A DNA stretch of 64,000 nucleotides from Arachis hypogaea (GCF_003086295.3 NC_092041.1:99721827-99785826); one strand, 5' to 3'; shown: positions 23,960-37,080, counted from the first letter of the stretch. Translations and numbers: made by a program. Notes: a model not told the origin generated them from the letters alone.

Positions 23960-25724
23960 GATTTTTCACTGAAATAAAATGAAAAAAATTATTATTTTCC
24001 AAAACCCCATTTTTCAACTTTAATTTTTCAAATACGATTTTTTTTTTATTTAGGGTGAGTTCGCCGCACCCCACGGCGAACTTCACTTCAATTTTTTTAA
24101 ATACACGAAACTCAAATTTTTAAGGCATTATCATCGTATCCAAAAGTACGTAGGCACCGTTTGGTTATTGGCCATGTCCGTAAGAGACATGGACACGGTG
24201 GTACATGTTCACCGTTTATTTGTTGAGACACAATTTTTAAGACACGATTACATACAGTTACTCACAAAAATGTGTATTTTGTGTCTTTCCAAAATGTTGA
24301 GAAACGGATTTGTGGCATGAGACACAGATTGAATTATAGTTTTAGACAATTCTATTCTTATTATTTTTTAAAAATTCCATAATTATCCTATACTATTAAC
24401 ACCCTCTCTCTTCTTTTCTGATCCTTTTTTTTTCTTCTCTCTTTTTGTTCTTCTTTCATCTTCTTCTACCCCTTCATCTTCCTCTTCATGCTCCAAATGA
24501 AAGATTTAATCATCATCATCATCTTTTTCTCTTCTCTCTTCTGTTCTTCCTTCTTCTTCTACCAATCATTTTCTTTTTCACCCCCTAAAGGGCAGATCTG
24601 ATCTTCGTGTCGATGCCTCCCTCACTTCTTCAGATTTGTATGTGCTCTCCTATCTGTTTCTTCCATGTGTTTCCGCCTTCGTGTTTTTCAGATCGCGCCG
24701 CCTTTAGATCTGCCTCTTCTCCAGCCGTAATGACAATAAATTTGGATGAAGCATTGTTCGAATATTAGTTTATTAAATATTTTTTCTCAAAAATTTTAAT
24801 TTTTTTATTTAAGAAAAAAATCATGTTCAAAACAAAATCTGAGTTTATTTTTTTGAAGGGAAGCATGACTTGAGTATTTGGGATGTGCCACCACTTTTTT
24901 CTTAAAAATTTGTGTTTCATAATAATGGTAATGGAAAACAAGAAAGTCTAATTAGACATTAGAACTCTTCTCTTTCCTGCTTCCTTCTCATCTTCTTTTC
25001 ATGTTTGATTTTCTGTCCAATTTTTTTTAATTATTGAATTGATTATGAATTAGAGACGTTGATGATAGTAATTTGGATTGTAGAAAAATTAATGGTGGTG
25101 GTGGAAAGCAAAGATTGCAGTGGTGGAAGTGATGTAGCGGTGGATACAGTATAGAAACAAAAATGATATTTGATTTAGATAAGTGTATCTTGTACACTAT
25201 GACCAAACATAATAAAAAATTTGTGTATTTTGTGTCTATGTATCTCTGTGTATTTATGTCTCTGCTTTTATATATAAAAGACACTAACCAAACACTGCCT
25301 AGGAGTACATAAAAATACACACACAATAAGTATGGCTTCTTCAACATTGTTGGCGGTAATGGCAACCATTTTTATTGTCTCCGAAAATACGTAGATGCAT
25401 GGAAATACGTCATATTTAACAAGAATTTTTTTCATTACAAATAAAAAAAAATCATTATTTCTCCAATAAAAATATGACTTATTCCTATATATTCTGGAGA
25501 TGATGATAATGGTTACCATTATCTATTGTGAAGGTTAAAAATTTGAGTTTGTCATTTTTTAAAAAATTTAATTGGAGTTTGCCAAGGATTAGACGAACTC
25601 TATAAAAATTTTAGAGTTCGCCGAAAATGCGGCGAACTTGCTATGAACAAAAAAAAACCAGAGAATTAAAGTTGAAAAAGGGTGTTTGGAAAAATAATAA
25701 TTTTTTATTTTATTTAAAAAAATC
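23960..25724. mobile_element. MULE-type element with perfect 10-bp TSD, inside the solo LTR
   Basis: CTAAAACGAG flanks both ends (23,950-23,959 and 25,725-25,734). TIRs: left GATTTTTCACTGAAATAAAA, right (reverse complement) GATTTTTTTAAATAAAATAA. Both then share AATTATTATTTT, a TTAAAGTTGAAAAA block and a conserved GTTCGCCG...CGGCGAAC hairpin (24,060-24,084 and 25,614-25,637). Arms extend about 180-220 bp. The middle is occupied by a second insertion (24,151-25,301), leaving about 600 bp of original element, all non-coding. Confidence 0.88.
24151..25301. mobile_element. Nested non-autonomous element, about 1.15 kb (hAT-like?)
   Basis: Ends TAGGCACCGTTTGGTT on the left and, reverse-complemented, TAGGCAGTGTTTGGTT on the right. 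The flanking 8-mers AAAGTACG and GGAGTACA share an aligned AGTAC (5/8), possibly a decayed 8-bp TSD. Subterminal GAGACATGGACACGG / TGTGTCTATGTATC-type repeats are typical of such elements in legumes. The interior is CT-rich and non-coding; open frames at 25,027-25,519 straddle the border and are spurious. Superfamily assignment is tentative. Confidence 0.6.
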
Positions 25725-28136
25725 CTAAAACGAGTATTCTTCTTCATTATTTCCTGAAAATCCTCATTGAGAAGAGAGGATTAACGTAGAAAAAACCCAA
25801 ACCCTCATCAAACATTTCAATTCCACGTAAATTTCAATCCAGAATTCTGATTGACAAGTCATCAGCGACCACGTGTTTGTCTTAGAATTCTCTTTAATTC
25901 TATCCAAAGAAAGTGGTAAGAAATTTGTATTTCTCATCCAGTTCTTTCCCTCTGCAATTTCATGGGTTTTGAGTTTGGGTATTAAGGAATTGAATGATTT
26001 TGATGATTTAGGTAAATTCTAGCAGCGAAAAATCACTGGATTTTGTCCAATTAATCCGTGAGTAAGGTAAGAAAGTGTTGAACCCTTGTGAATCATTGAG
26101 TTAGTGAGCCTTATGATGATTATAGTGATATTGTGTGAATTAGATTGCGTTTTTGTTGATTTGGAGTTCAATTGGGATGTTTGGAACGAAATCCAGGTGG
26201 TTAAACTTGAGGAATTGACGTTTGGAAGCTTGGAGCTTGTGAAAGGAGAGTTTTTTGAAGTGTTCCGAACTTAGGAAGGAATAGTCCAATGTATGGTTTT
26301 GATTTCTCGTAGTTAACGTTTAATGTCACGTGAAAATTTAGGTTAGAAGACCTTAAGATATGAATGAACTGAATGAATTATTGATGGATTGTGTATATGG
26401 TTTATGATGTATGTATAAAGGATGAACGAATTTGTATGTGTTGGGTTATGACTTTGATGGGTATAAAATAATTATGATTGTTGATGTGTTGAGGATTGAT
26501 GAAGAGTTTGGAAAATTGAATTGAATGGATTAGTTGAGAGATATGTGATTCGATTTTGTAAACAGGTTGCTAGTGAAGTTGGTAGGTTTTTGGAAAATAT
26601 TTAATATTGAAATTGGTTTGATTTTGAAACAATTTGATACTGGAAATGATTTGAATGACTGAGAGGTATTTGGTTTGGTGGTTGGGATTATTGAAGGGTG
26701 ACAAAAGCCTAAGTTTTAGAGGAGATACTGTCGAAATTTTTGTAAAAATTGGAGGCTTCATTTGAAGTGGTTATTTAGAATGATTTAGGTTTAGGGATTT
26801 TATTATTTGATTTTGAGTTATTAAGAAAACGATTACGTTTTGAGTTTGATTTATTTAGAAAAGAATGAATTAAGTTTTAAATATGAATTTTTTATGAACG
26901 ATGATGACATTGAGACTAATTGTTGATCCTCTGTCGCAAGATGTGACCGAGTACTTAAACTTCCCGGATTCCTCCATGGACATGCATATATATAAATTTG
27001 ATCTTAGGATTTTCCCATGGAATATTATATTATTAAACTTGGAGTTTAACTCCATGGAATATTATTTTTGAGCTTTGGGATGCGCACATAGAGGGACTGT
27101 CCAATGGTTAGCTACCAGGATATGTCGAGTTGGCTATATAACCTATAGATGAGACTCATCAGCTATAAGACAGATATACATCATGTGCATTTGTATGTTT
27201 TTCTTGAGTATGCATTGTTTTAGTTTGCTTAATTGCTTAACTCTGCTTATTTGCGACTTGTTCTACTTGTTGTAATTGTACCTCTATCTGTGTTTTTTTT
27301 GCTTGAATTGTATGTGTATGTTTTCTGAGAGACCCCTCTTAGAGGAGGTGTGAGGAGGGGTTGTTCTATCGGTGATTCAGAGGATTGAAGGAGACAGAAA
27401 GTGAAGTATTAGGTTAAAGTTAGATTTAGAACTTGAATACTTTAGATAACTTATTTAATTTCTAGTTTAGTTGAATCTTTAAGTTGAAATCTGAGTGTCG
27501 GAGTTCTAGGAATGCCTCTGACTTTCTTGGGACCTTTTATATTAACTATGCGGACACCTTTACCATGCTGAGAACCACTGGTTCTCATTCCATACATATT
27601 TATGTTGTTTTTCAAATGCAAGTCGAAAAGTACCTCATTGAGCGTCTGGAGACCCTCCTTACAAGCGAAGAACTGTCTTTTGAGTTGTTATATTTTATTT
27701 TAGGCTATGTATATATGTATATAGAGTCTCCGCATGTATATTTCGTATTTTGCCCTCTTAGAGGTTGCTTTTGGAGAAGCATGTGTTTTATTTATGTTTT
27801 AGGAAAAACTTTGGGTTGTGTATATATATGTATGTATATTCTGGCCGGCCTTAGTTTCGCAAGTCAAGTCTAGAGTTTGATATATGTGTTTTGGAACTCT
27901 GATCTGTATATTATGTTTTGAGTCTTCTTTTGATCTTTCCTATTTGTTTTATGCTTATTTGTACGAGTGTGACACGATTTTCTGTTTTTGTTTTTACTTA
28001 ACTTCTTCTTCAAGGCTCCTAGTTACAAAATTCTTTCAACTATACTTATGTACCTATTTTACTTTTAGAGATCATAATATCTCGCCATCTCTATTTTACG
28101 ACTTAAGTATAAGACTCTGTATGGTAAGATGTTACA

Positions 28137-29262
28137 GAGCTCACCACTCCCGATCCAACACTCTATATTTCAATCTTCAAAGATAACACCAAAAATAAAT
28201 CCATAATAAAATTTTTTGGTCCATTGGTTGAAGTATTATTAATTACTTACCATAATTTTTTTTTTTTTGTGATTGATTACTTACCATGATTGTTCTCAAA
28301 ATAATACTTCTAAATAGCACTAATTCAAATGTAGTCAACAGATTAAAAAAAAAAAAAAAAAACAGAAACTCTAAATCCAACCTGCTTTATCCCTTTTTAA
28401 ACTTAAAATTTTATCCTCATAGGCCATAACACTTCTTCAAGCTTTTACACTATTTGACTAAAGAGTCGTTACAGTTCACTCTCATGAAACGACTATGCCC
28501 TGCAATTGCATTTGTTGGCCTTTTGGGGGATTACCCTTTGCAAGATTGAATGCATTTTTACCCATAAAAGAAAAAGAAAAATTGCATGTATTTATTGGGG
28601 GTAACATTTTGGAGCAACAAAAGGTGGGGACTTTATTTGGGTTATTCTTTTCTTTTCCCCTTCGGAAGTGAGTGGAGTATTATCCAATTCAATAGTTTAA
28701 TCATCGAACTTCATAGAAGCAGGACCACCATGCATTCGTCATGCGTTATGATACCGCATGCTCCTCCATTCTCGTCTTGACCGTCCAATTTCGATTATTT
28801 ATTTATTTATTTTTTAATGATTAAGTTTGTTATTGGCCATCTCATTAAAATTAGGGCATGTCCTAAATTTAAAGAATACTTGTATAAATAATAAAAAGTA
28901 AAAACTCATGCTCAATTATTTTTACGTAAATTATTAATTTTTAGATAATTATCTAATTAAATATATTAAATTTTTAATAATTTTTTATTATTAATTTTAT
29001 ATAAAAATAACTATAGATAAATATTTACCAATAAAAATACTAAATAAATAATTGAATACTATAAAATTAGTCACAATAAGGCATTTTATACCAGAAATGA
29101 AATGACTTATGATTTCCGAAAAATACAAACTAAATTTATATTTATTACCAAAATTTAATAGATAACATATAAATCAGATTCATAATTAATTTATAGCCAA
29201 ACGTGAACACATAAATGGATTCTTTTTATGAGATGGGGATACGCATTGTATATATAAAATAT
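28137..29262. other. Non-coding stretch, nothing recognised
   Basis: AT-rich with poly-A/T tracts near 28,260 and 28,346. A 64-codon frame at 28,586-28,780 has no domain. TTACTTACCAT is repeated at about 28,238 and 28,278. No element borders were seen. Confidence 0.5.
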
Positions 29263-30485
29263 GGGATAATTCACATTTATAAATAATTTCAGCTTTAAAA
29301 TTATATTAATGTCCTATTTTAATTATTTTCGTTACATTACAGGTATGTTTTGAATGATTTTATGTAAATCGAAATAATTAAACTCAATTTATATTTTTTT
29401 TAATGTAAATCGAATCAATTGACGTCAATTTAAAGTGATATATAATAAATCGAATAAATTGCATTTGATTTAGTGAACGAGTAATTCCTATTTACTATAA
29501 CTTTCTTAATAAATCGAATTTATTTACTCGATTTACATATACAGGATTAATTCAATTTACACTCACATTATATATAGTGTAGAATAATATTATTAAATTC
29601 TATTTACCTTCATCGAAAATTTTATGGACACCCTTCTTCACACTGGTTGTAACAAGTATAATATTGCCAATTTAGGATATTAATGTCATATTTTTATTTT
29701 CTTTTATTTTTTGAGTTCAATTAAAAAATTAATAATTTTTAATAAATATTAATTAATTTTTTTAATTATATTATTATTATAAAATTTAAATATTAAACTT
29801 TAAATTTTAATTTTTAATTTAAACTCTAAATTCAATTTCCAAAATTAGAGAATTAAAAAGTAATTTTATAATCTAACTTTTTATTATTTTTTAATCGATA
29901 TTTTTATTTATTAGTCCAATTCTTTTAATATAATAATCCAATAATACGTTTTAAGTTTACACTTTATTTTTGTGACTGAAAAAAAAATAAACAACAATAA
30001 AGAAAGAAAAAACAAATAAGAAACTATTTAAAAAAGACAGTCTCGATAAATACTACTTTCAAACTTTTTCTAAGGTAACAGAAGTTCTACTTGAGGAAAA
30101 AAGGGTTCTCATTACAGTCTTTGCCATGAGATCTGCTACTATGTTTGCATTTTTCAAGATCAACTAGAGATCAGCACGCCATTTCAAAGACATAATATCT
30201 CGAATTTTCAATACCAAAAGATCAATAAAACCAGAGCAATCCTGTAAATTATGACCATAATAAAGGTCTCCACATAGTCTGTCTCACATATAATATCTCT
30301 TTGCTCCGAGTCCCAGGCTAAAAGAAAGCCTCTCTAAATAGCAAACAACTCTCCTTGCAGAATACTATGTCTTTCAATTGTTCCCAAACAGCCTCGTTGT
30401 CACCTTTCCTTCCGATATCTGCTAACAGAGGCAAAACCATCTCGAGTACCATTGTCAAGATAGCTAATATCACAATTAATCTTAA

Positions 30486-33400
30486 CAAGGTTCAGAAAAT
30501 CGAACCGGTCATCAAACCGCTCTAGTCACTGGTTCACTAGTTCACTGGTCTAACCGGTCTAATCAATGGTTCAACCGGAAAAATCGTTTTAGAATAGAAT
30601 AATAAATAAATTATAAATACACATCCTAAAATATAATTATAGTCTAATATAAATCTTAAAATATCTTCAAAATTTAAAACACTACATAAAATGTCATCAA
30701 CCAAATACATATGATCTTATCAAAATCCAAACTCAAAAGTTAAATAGTAATAAAAGCATATCTAAATATTAAATCCCAACATCATGGTTTATCAATCATC
30801 AAAATCTGCAAGAACTTGTTGAGCAGAAGAAGCAAGAGATGCAGCATAAAGACCACTACTACCACCGCCACTTTGATATAAATCAGCATCAATTTCACCT
30901 AATAAAATAGACATGTTATCATTATATTATAAACTAACAACATTCTAATAAATCATTAGAAACTAAATATACTATACTCACGCAATAAGTCATCCACATT
31001 ACTAGGAAGATCAGGTTCTTTCTCTACAACCTCTTCAGTCACCCAAAAGTCAACTTGACTTATGCTTTCATAATCAATTGGATCATATTGTGTCTTTTGC
31101 TTTCTTTTTTATTTTTCCTTCCTAAAAAGTTAAATACAATATATGAAGATTTAATAATTTACAAATTTGTTATGATAAAGATTACAAATGAAACAATATG
31201 GTATTTCATGAAACATATATTACCTGGATTTAAGACGCAAATTATAGGTAACATAAACAATGCCATTCAGTCTATCCAATCTATTTCTTCTTTTTGTATG
31301 AATCTGGTCAAAAAGACTCCAATTTCTCTCACACCCAGAAGAAGCAGATGCTTGGCTAAGAATGCAAACAACTATCTTTTGTAAACATGGAGCAGAGCCT
31401 CCGAATAACCTCCACCATTCATCTACCAATTATAAAACCATAACATATTAGAAGATATCAATTAAGATCATAGGAGCATAAAACAAGTTACTATTAACTA
31501 AACAAATATTCAGCCATATTCAGCTCGAATAGCTTCTTGTCTATCAAAACTTTTCTTTCGATCTCTATATAAATGTATTTCTTTCATTGCCTGAACTGAA
31601 TCCAAATTGTTACACTTGCAATATAAGGTAACAAGATCAAGCAAACCTCGCATAACATCAGGTGCTTCTTTATAATTTTCATTAAAAAAGAATTTAGGAT
31701 TCAGGAAGTAAGCTACCGCATGAAGATCTTTCTTCAAATGCTTGTCCCATCTTGAGTTGATAATATCTGTGTACGGCTGATATGCAGTCTTGGATTGCCT
31801 AAACATCTTCTTAATTGCATCTTCTGCTCTTAGCATTCCTTCATAAACATACCCCAAAGATGGTTTGTCATCAGCATCAACAATCCTCAGCAAGTAAATC
31901 AGAGGGCCCACAAGTTTACATACAGTAAAGCAATCGTCCCAAAATTTGTAATCCATAATAATAGCACTCACAGATCTACCAGTAGCACTCCTTCTTAATT
32001 TGTGATCAGTGAAAATTGAATCTACAACCAATGCTTGCAACTCCTTTTTATGGTCAAAGATGCTCTTCAATGTGATAAACACAGTTGCAAAACAGGTTGC
32101 ACCAGGACGTACAATTTCTCTCCAATGAGGTTTTTGTCTTAGCCAAGATAGGAAAACCGTATGATTGTACACAAATACTGTGATATTTGAAGCACGTGTT
32201 GTAAGGTTAGAAATATGCGCCATGCTACTTATATCTTTTAAAATAAGATTAAGGCAATGAGCATCACATGGTGACCAATAGATATTATCATATTTTCTAT
32301 TGATAAGCCTACCAGCAGCAACATAATTGGCCGCATTGTCAGTCACAACATGCACAATATCATTAGGGCCAATCCATTCAATCACATCAGAAAACAAATT
32401 ACACAAGTGTGAAGCATTTTTTACCATACTGGAAGCATCTACTGATTTCACGAAGCACAAACCTTTAGAACAATACACCAAGAAATTAATTAACGTTCTT
32501 TGTCTTTGATCTGTCCAACCATCAACCATGAGGGTACATCCAGTTTCCTTCCATGCACTCCTATAACTATCAACTAACATTTGACTTTCTCTTTTAAGAT
32601 CAGCCAACAAATGAACCCTTAACTTATCATAAGAAGGCCCCTTGTAACCAGGTCCAATACCAGCAACACCATCCAACATATTTTGAAAATATGGCGACAT
32701 CACAGCATTAAATGGAATTTTACAATCCAAAAGCCACCGAGCAAACCGTTTATCAACCTCATGTATTGCCTCTTTGTTTTGCAGAACACTTTTAATACTT
32801 GGTTAAGCTCCTGGAGTTGTTCTTGGTGCAAACATAAGAGGAATGACTTTGGCTTTTTTCTTTGGATCGCCTCCAACTCCTTGCTGACTCGAGGTACGCT
32901 GCTGTTCCTATTCTTCTTGAGCTATTGCCTCATCAATTGCATCTTCTACCTCATCACCACCCTCTTCACCAAAACTTACTTTTATTTTCTTTTTTTTTTG
33001 TCTGAATTTCTTTCAACAAACTTTTCATCTGTTTTTTCACATCATATGGAACTTTAGAACATTTTTTCACATCTCCAGTCATCTTTGCTAGATGTTTCTT
33101 CATCCTGTGAATTCCACCTCCATTGAAAATTTGTAGACAAAATAAACATTGATATTGTGGTTTTCCATTCACCATTTGTAGAGCAACATATTTCCAAGCT
33201 AACTCTGTTTTTCCCCTAAGGTTAGAAGAACCTTGTGACTGACTATCGTTAACACTACGGGAATTAGGATTAGCAACATCATTCAGAATAGCAGTATCGA
33301 CAGACATGTTATTATTCACAGAAGCATTGTTATCAGCAGTTGCTTCTTCATTAATACTATTTTCTATAACTGAAATTAATAAAACAGATATCAAACAGAG

Positions 33401-34394
33401 TAAGTGTAAAAGTGCAAAAGTGCAAAACAGCATTCAGCCAGTCAACAATTACAAAACAGCAAAAGTGCAAAACACTAAAATACCAGTATCCCTCTTCATA
33501 GTCTCCATGTTTCTATATTAGAGGGTGAATTTCGAATACAATAAAAAAACTTACTAACCAACAAACAGAAATTTCAATTGGAATACAATAAAATAGAAGA
33601 CCAGAATTAATTTAATTTTCAGATTATTTATTTCTTATACTAACCAACAAACAGAAATTGAGCAGAGGAACGAAGAACGAAGAAGATAAGCAGAGAAAGT
33701 TCACAGAGGAAGTTTACAGAAATTGAATAGAAATCGAAGTTCACAGAAAAAGAACAGAAATCTAAGTTCACAGAGTATCAACATCATGTTTCTTCATGTT
33801 TCTTATACTAAAGAAGATGAGCATAGGTGAAGAACAAAGAAGATGAGTAGAGGACGAGTCACTCATCTGGTGTTGAGGACCACACGACGATGAAGACGAT
33901 GAGAGGGCTACTGGTGTTGAGAAGATGAAGACGATGGAGATGGAGAGCTACTGGGCAGGGAACCAGGCGACGATGGAGGGCTACTGAGGCTGAGGACCAG
34001 GCGACGGTAGTGGCGCTGACGATCTGAGACCGCGGCGACGATGGAGGGCGACTGGGCGGCTAGGGTTCAGACTTCAGAGGGGCGGCTAGGGTTCACTCAC
34101 TGTGAGACTAAGATAGTGAGATGAATCATGAATGAATGGGGGTCGAGGGAAAAAGGGGGGTGGGGTGATCCACGAGTGGGTCGGGTCGGGTTACATTTTT
34201 TATTTTTTTAAAACAATAAAAACAACGTCGTTTAGTAGAACTGGCTGGTCATCGGTCCGGCCCAACCGGTCGGTTCACCGATTTTTCAGCAGTTCTTCCT
34301 ACTGCGGTTTTTAGAGGGGGACCGGATTGTTTGCATCACCGGTTCGCAGTTAAACTGGTCGAACCGGCCGGTCCGGTCCAGTTTTCAGACCTTG
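30486..34394. mobile_element. hAT transposon, 3,909 bp, perfect 8-bp TSD
   Basis: Flanked by AATCTTAA on both sides (30,478-30,485 and 34,395-34,402). Ends CAAGGTTCAG on the left and, reverse-complemented, CAAGGTCTGAAAACTGGACC on the right. Subterminal DNA is packed with AACCGGTC/GGTTCACCG-type motifs in both orientations. It carries one transposase gene on the minus strand and has near full-length structure for an autonomous hAT. The site was inside the LINE remnant, and the TSD allows exact reconstruction of the empty site. Confidence 0.95.
30792..33508 (-). pseudogene. hAT transposase (BED finger, DUF659, hAT dimerisation)
   Basis: ATG at 33,506-33,508 opens a 25-nt exon that splices by GT-AG (33,483 to 33,370) in frame to the next exon. 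Then come a BED zinc finger at 33,030-33,200 (CLFCLQIF...GIHRMKKHLAKM), the DUF659 region (LMVDGWTDQRQRTLINFLVY, VVTDNAANYVAAGRL; 32,300-32,560), WSPCDAHCLNLILKDI (32,230-32,290), the RNase H-like core, and the C-terminal hAT dimerisation motif SASSGCERNWSLFDQIHTKR (31,300-31,370). Two more small exons follow (YDPIDYESISQVDFWV at about 31,040; ending ADFDD stop 30,792). Defects: a one-base slip in the A run at 32,990-33,000 and in-frame stops near 32,910 and 32,810. Nuclear cut-and-paste enzyme when intact. Confidence 0.9.
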
Positions 34395-35099
34395 AATCTT
34401 AAAGGTGCCCACCGAGAAAGAATCCAAGAGTCACTAATGGTGGAGGGGATAGACACTCGTTATAACTCAAAACTATTTCGAAACTCCTTTTCTAAGGACA
34501 AAGTCATACCAGTCACCTTGTCCATGGTCCAAAGCTCGTGGAGATGAAAGATCTCGTTATTCCTCGAACGCCAAATTCACCAGAGACCAGAAAAGAATCT
34601 AAAGGGGTGCTGTTTGCTATTATTTAAGAACTAACTCATCAAATCCAGTGGTTGACAGGAAATTTCCAAAGCTTACCAAACTAGCTGGACTTTTGAGCAA
34701 TCTCGAATGCAATGTAAATCGATTCCTAACTCGAAAAACATCGTGGACAGCTCCGAAATACCCCTCCTAAAATGAAATACAACAGCAGTAAGAGCCTCCA
34801 AAGACATAGCCAGGCTAAGAATTTGTGCTTTTCCGAAATATGTTGACGCAAAAGCCAAAGCCAAAGCCAAAGCCAATTCCCCATATCCTCCCAACTAAAC
34901 ATCTTACTGAGCTACAAATAATTATTACGAGCGTCATAAACTCTTGAAGTCATACCAGTCCAACACCAACCGACCTCTAAACCAGCTTGAACATCCGGAT
35001 TGTAATAGTTAATGTTAACTAATTACTAACAAAAAATAATAAATTTTATTTATTTTTTAATATTTCTTAATTTTTGTAAACTAATAAAAGATTAAAAAA

Positions 35100-35225
35100 A
35101 TTATTAAATCTTTTTAATTAATGAGTACTCGTTAAAAAATTTCATTAAATTTTTTTAATTAACGAGTAACTTATCAAAAGATTTAATTAATGAGTACTCG
35201 TTAAATATTTTTAATTAACGAGCGT
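35100..35225. repeat. Degenerate repeat of TTAATTAAYGAGTAC
   Basis: TTTTTAATTAATGAGTACTC, TTTTAATTAACGAGTAAC, TTAATTAATGAGTACTCG and TTTTAATTAACGAGCG occur in succession. GAGTACTC is itself palindromic. No known element is recognised here. Confidence 0.5.
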
Positions 35226-35396
35226 TCATATAAGAACAAAAATTTTGGATTGGCTTCCAATTTTTTTATCTCTTAGTAGTTCACATACATTGGGAGAAAT
35301 GGTAAATAAAATTTATTAACATTTTATTATTAATTAGCTAATAATGTTTAAAACTATGAACTTAAGATGTATTATTGGATTATTATATTAAAAGAA

Positions 35397-36671
35397 GAAT
35401 TAAGTACTTTTTTTGTCTCTAATATCTTAGGTGAAAATCAAAATTGTCCCTGACTTTTTTTTATTAAAATCATCCTCAACGTTACTGAACGTTTTAAAAT
35501 CATATTTTTTCAAATTTTTGGACTATATTATCTTTTATCATCATCTCTCTCCTTTATTCTCCTCTGTTTACCTCAGCCTCCCTCCTCAACTCCTCCCTCC
35601 TCCCTCTTTCCTACTCCACTCTCTCCACCCAAATCTTCAACAATAACAACTATTTTTTTATTTCAAAAAATTAAACAAAGCTAACGAGCATCAACAACAA
35701 TATTTTCAGATTCCACTCAAATCTTCAACAGTAACAACTAATTTTTTTTAATTTCAAAAAAATCAAGCAAAGCTAACACAGAATAACACCACATCAACAA
35801 CAATATATTCATATTCCACCCAAATCTTCAACAACAACAACTATTTTTTTTTAATTTAAAAAAATTAAACAAAGCTAACACAGAATCAACAACAATAATA
35901 TATTCAGATTAAAAAATCTATCAACAACAATAACACCAATTCAAATTCAAGACAAAAAATTCAAGAGAGAAGAATGCAAAAAAGAGAGAAGAGAAGAACT
36001 CAGAGAAGAGAGGTGGTGTTGTTACCGTCCGTCACTGTCGCGGTTGAGGAAAAGAGAAGGAACAACGGCGCGGGAAGCTATTGCTGCTGACGCTATGGCT
36101 TCTGTGGTTGAGGATAGGAATGACAGTAATGGAAAACGACGTGATGGCGATAGCCAGAGCTGAAATGACGTCGTTGAGGTCAATGCCGACATGGTTGTCG
36201 TTGAGGATTAAGGAGAGGTCGGGATCGTCGAGAAAGTGGTCGTCGTGGGAGATGAGGAAGGTGAGGCCAACGTCAATGGAGAAAGGGTTGAGGTTGATGA
36301 TGGATAGGGAGAAGAAGGTGAAGAAGGAGGTGGGAGTGGAGATGGTACGGTGGCGGAAAGAGAGAGAAGAAGAATTGGGGTTGTGGTTGGGAGGGTTCCG
36401 AAGAGAGGGGTAGGAAGAAAGGGACGGGAGAGAAGAAAGTGAAGAGATACGGTGGTGAGGGTGAGGGTGGAGGTGGGGTGGGATGGGGTGGGGGTTTGTT
36501 TTTTCTTTTTAATATTATTTTTAGTAATTATTAAGGGTAATTTGGTCAAGAAAATAAAATTAAGGTAGAAAATGACGATTTTATAACGTTGAGGATGATT
36601 TTAATAAAAAAAGGTCGGAGACGATTTTGACTTTGACCTCAGACCTTAGGAATGAAAAAAGTATTTAACCC
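35397..36671. mobile_element. Long-TIR MULE-type element, 1,275 bp, perfect 9-bp TSD
   Basis: TTAAAAGAA flanks both ends (35,388-35,396; 36,672-36,680). TIRs of about 110 bp: left GAATTAAGTACTTTTTTTG, right (reverse complement) GGGTTAAATACTTTTTTCA. Both continue with AAAATTGTCCCTGAC/AAAATCGTCTCCGAC and TTAAAATCATCCTCAACGTT. The interior holds CT-rich then GA/GT-rich DNA whose open frames at 36,081-36,549 lie opposite each other and look like shadows. A perfect 9-bp TSD and long TIRs place it with Mutator-like elements. Same family as 16,409-17,501 and the arm at 9,633. Confidence 0.92.
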
Positions 36672-37080
36672 TTAAAAGAATTAAATTGATAGATAAAAGT
36701 ACCCAAAATAATAAAGAAGAATTGGATTGTAAAATTATTTTTTAATCCTCTAATTTTAGAGATTAAATTTAGAGTTTAAATTAAAATTTAAAATTTAAAT
36801 TTAAAATTTAAATTTAAAATTTAATATTTAAATTTTATAATAATAATATAATTAAAAATTGATTAGTATTTACTAAAATTTTTAATTTTCTAATTGAACT
36901 CAAAAAATAAAAAAAATAAAAAATAATATTAATATCTGAAAATAGCAATATTATATTTGCTACAATGATTGTTAAAAAAGATGTTAATAGAATTTTTAAC
37001 ATAAATAAATAAAATTTAATACTGTTGTTCAACACTACATAATATAAATATAAATTGAATCAAACTGATTTAATTTACTG

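Larger units (their letters stand above)
23739..28136 (+). mobile_element. Gypsy-type solo LTR, split by a nested element
   Basis: Starts TGTAAATCCCACAAAAATTA and ends GGTAAGATGTTACA (TG...CA). The LTR pair at 43.8-48.6 kb and the minus-oriented LTR at 60.6-62.2 kb share the same kind of start, the AATTCTGATTG block and the GTGTTACA end. Flanks AAGCC and GAGCT match at 3 of 5, a degraded TSD. After removing the nested insertion (23,960-25,724 plus one TSD) the LTR is about 2.6 kb. No primer site follows 28,136, so it is a solo LTR. Open frames at 27,484-28,186 fall inside it and are not genes. Confidence 0.7.
30020..34985 (-). pseudogene. L1-type LINE ORF2 C-terminal remnant, split by a hAT element
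   Basis: Minus strand, 34,985 to 34,403: a fragment with KLFSWEDMGN-like sequence, the zinc-binding reverse transcriptase segment (RRGIS then C/H residues ending HCIRDCSKVQLVW at about 34,680) and VNHWI. Beyond the hAT, 30,477 to 30,020: GTRDGFASVSR-like, GELFAI, FLLAWDSEQRDIICETDYVE and NANIVADLMAKT, which is the plant LINE RNase H (RVT_3) domain with conserved E and D residues. Multiple stops and shifts are present. Only the last third of ORF2 remains, the usual product of 5' truncation. A (CAAAGC)n hexamer run lies at about 34,851-34,878. Confidence 0.75.

Noticed and set aside
27484..28186. Two open frames of 129 and 100 codons
   Set aside because: Inside the gypsy-type solo LTR; hydrophobic, no domain, family LTR sequence recurs elsewhere in the window.
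36081..36549. Opposed open frames of 110 and 113 codons
   Set aside because: Both within the long-TIR element at 35,397-36,671, low complexity and mirror images of each other.
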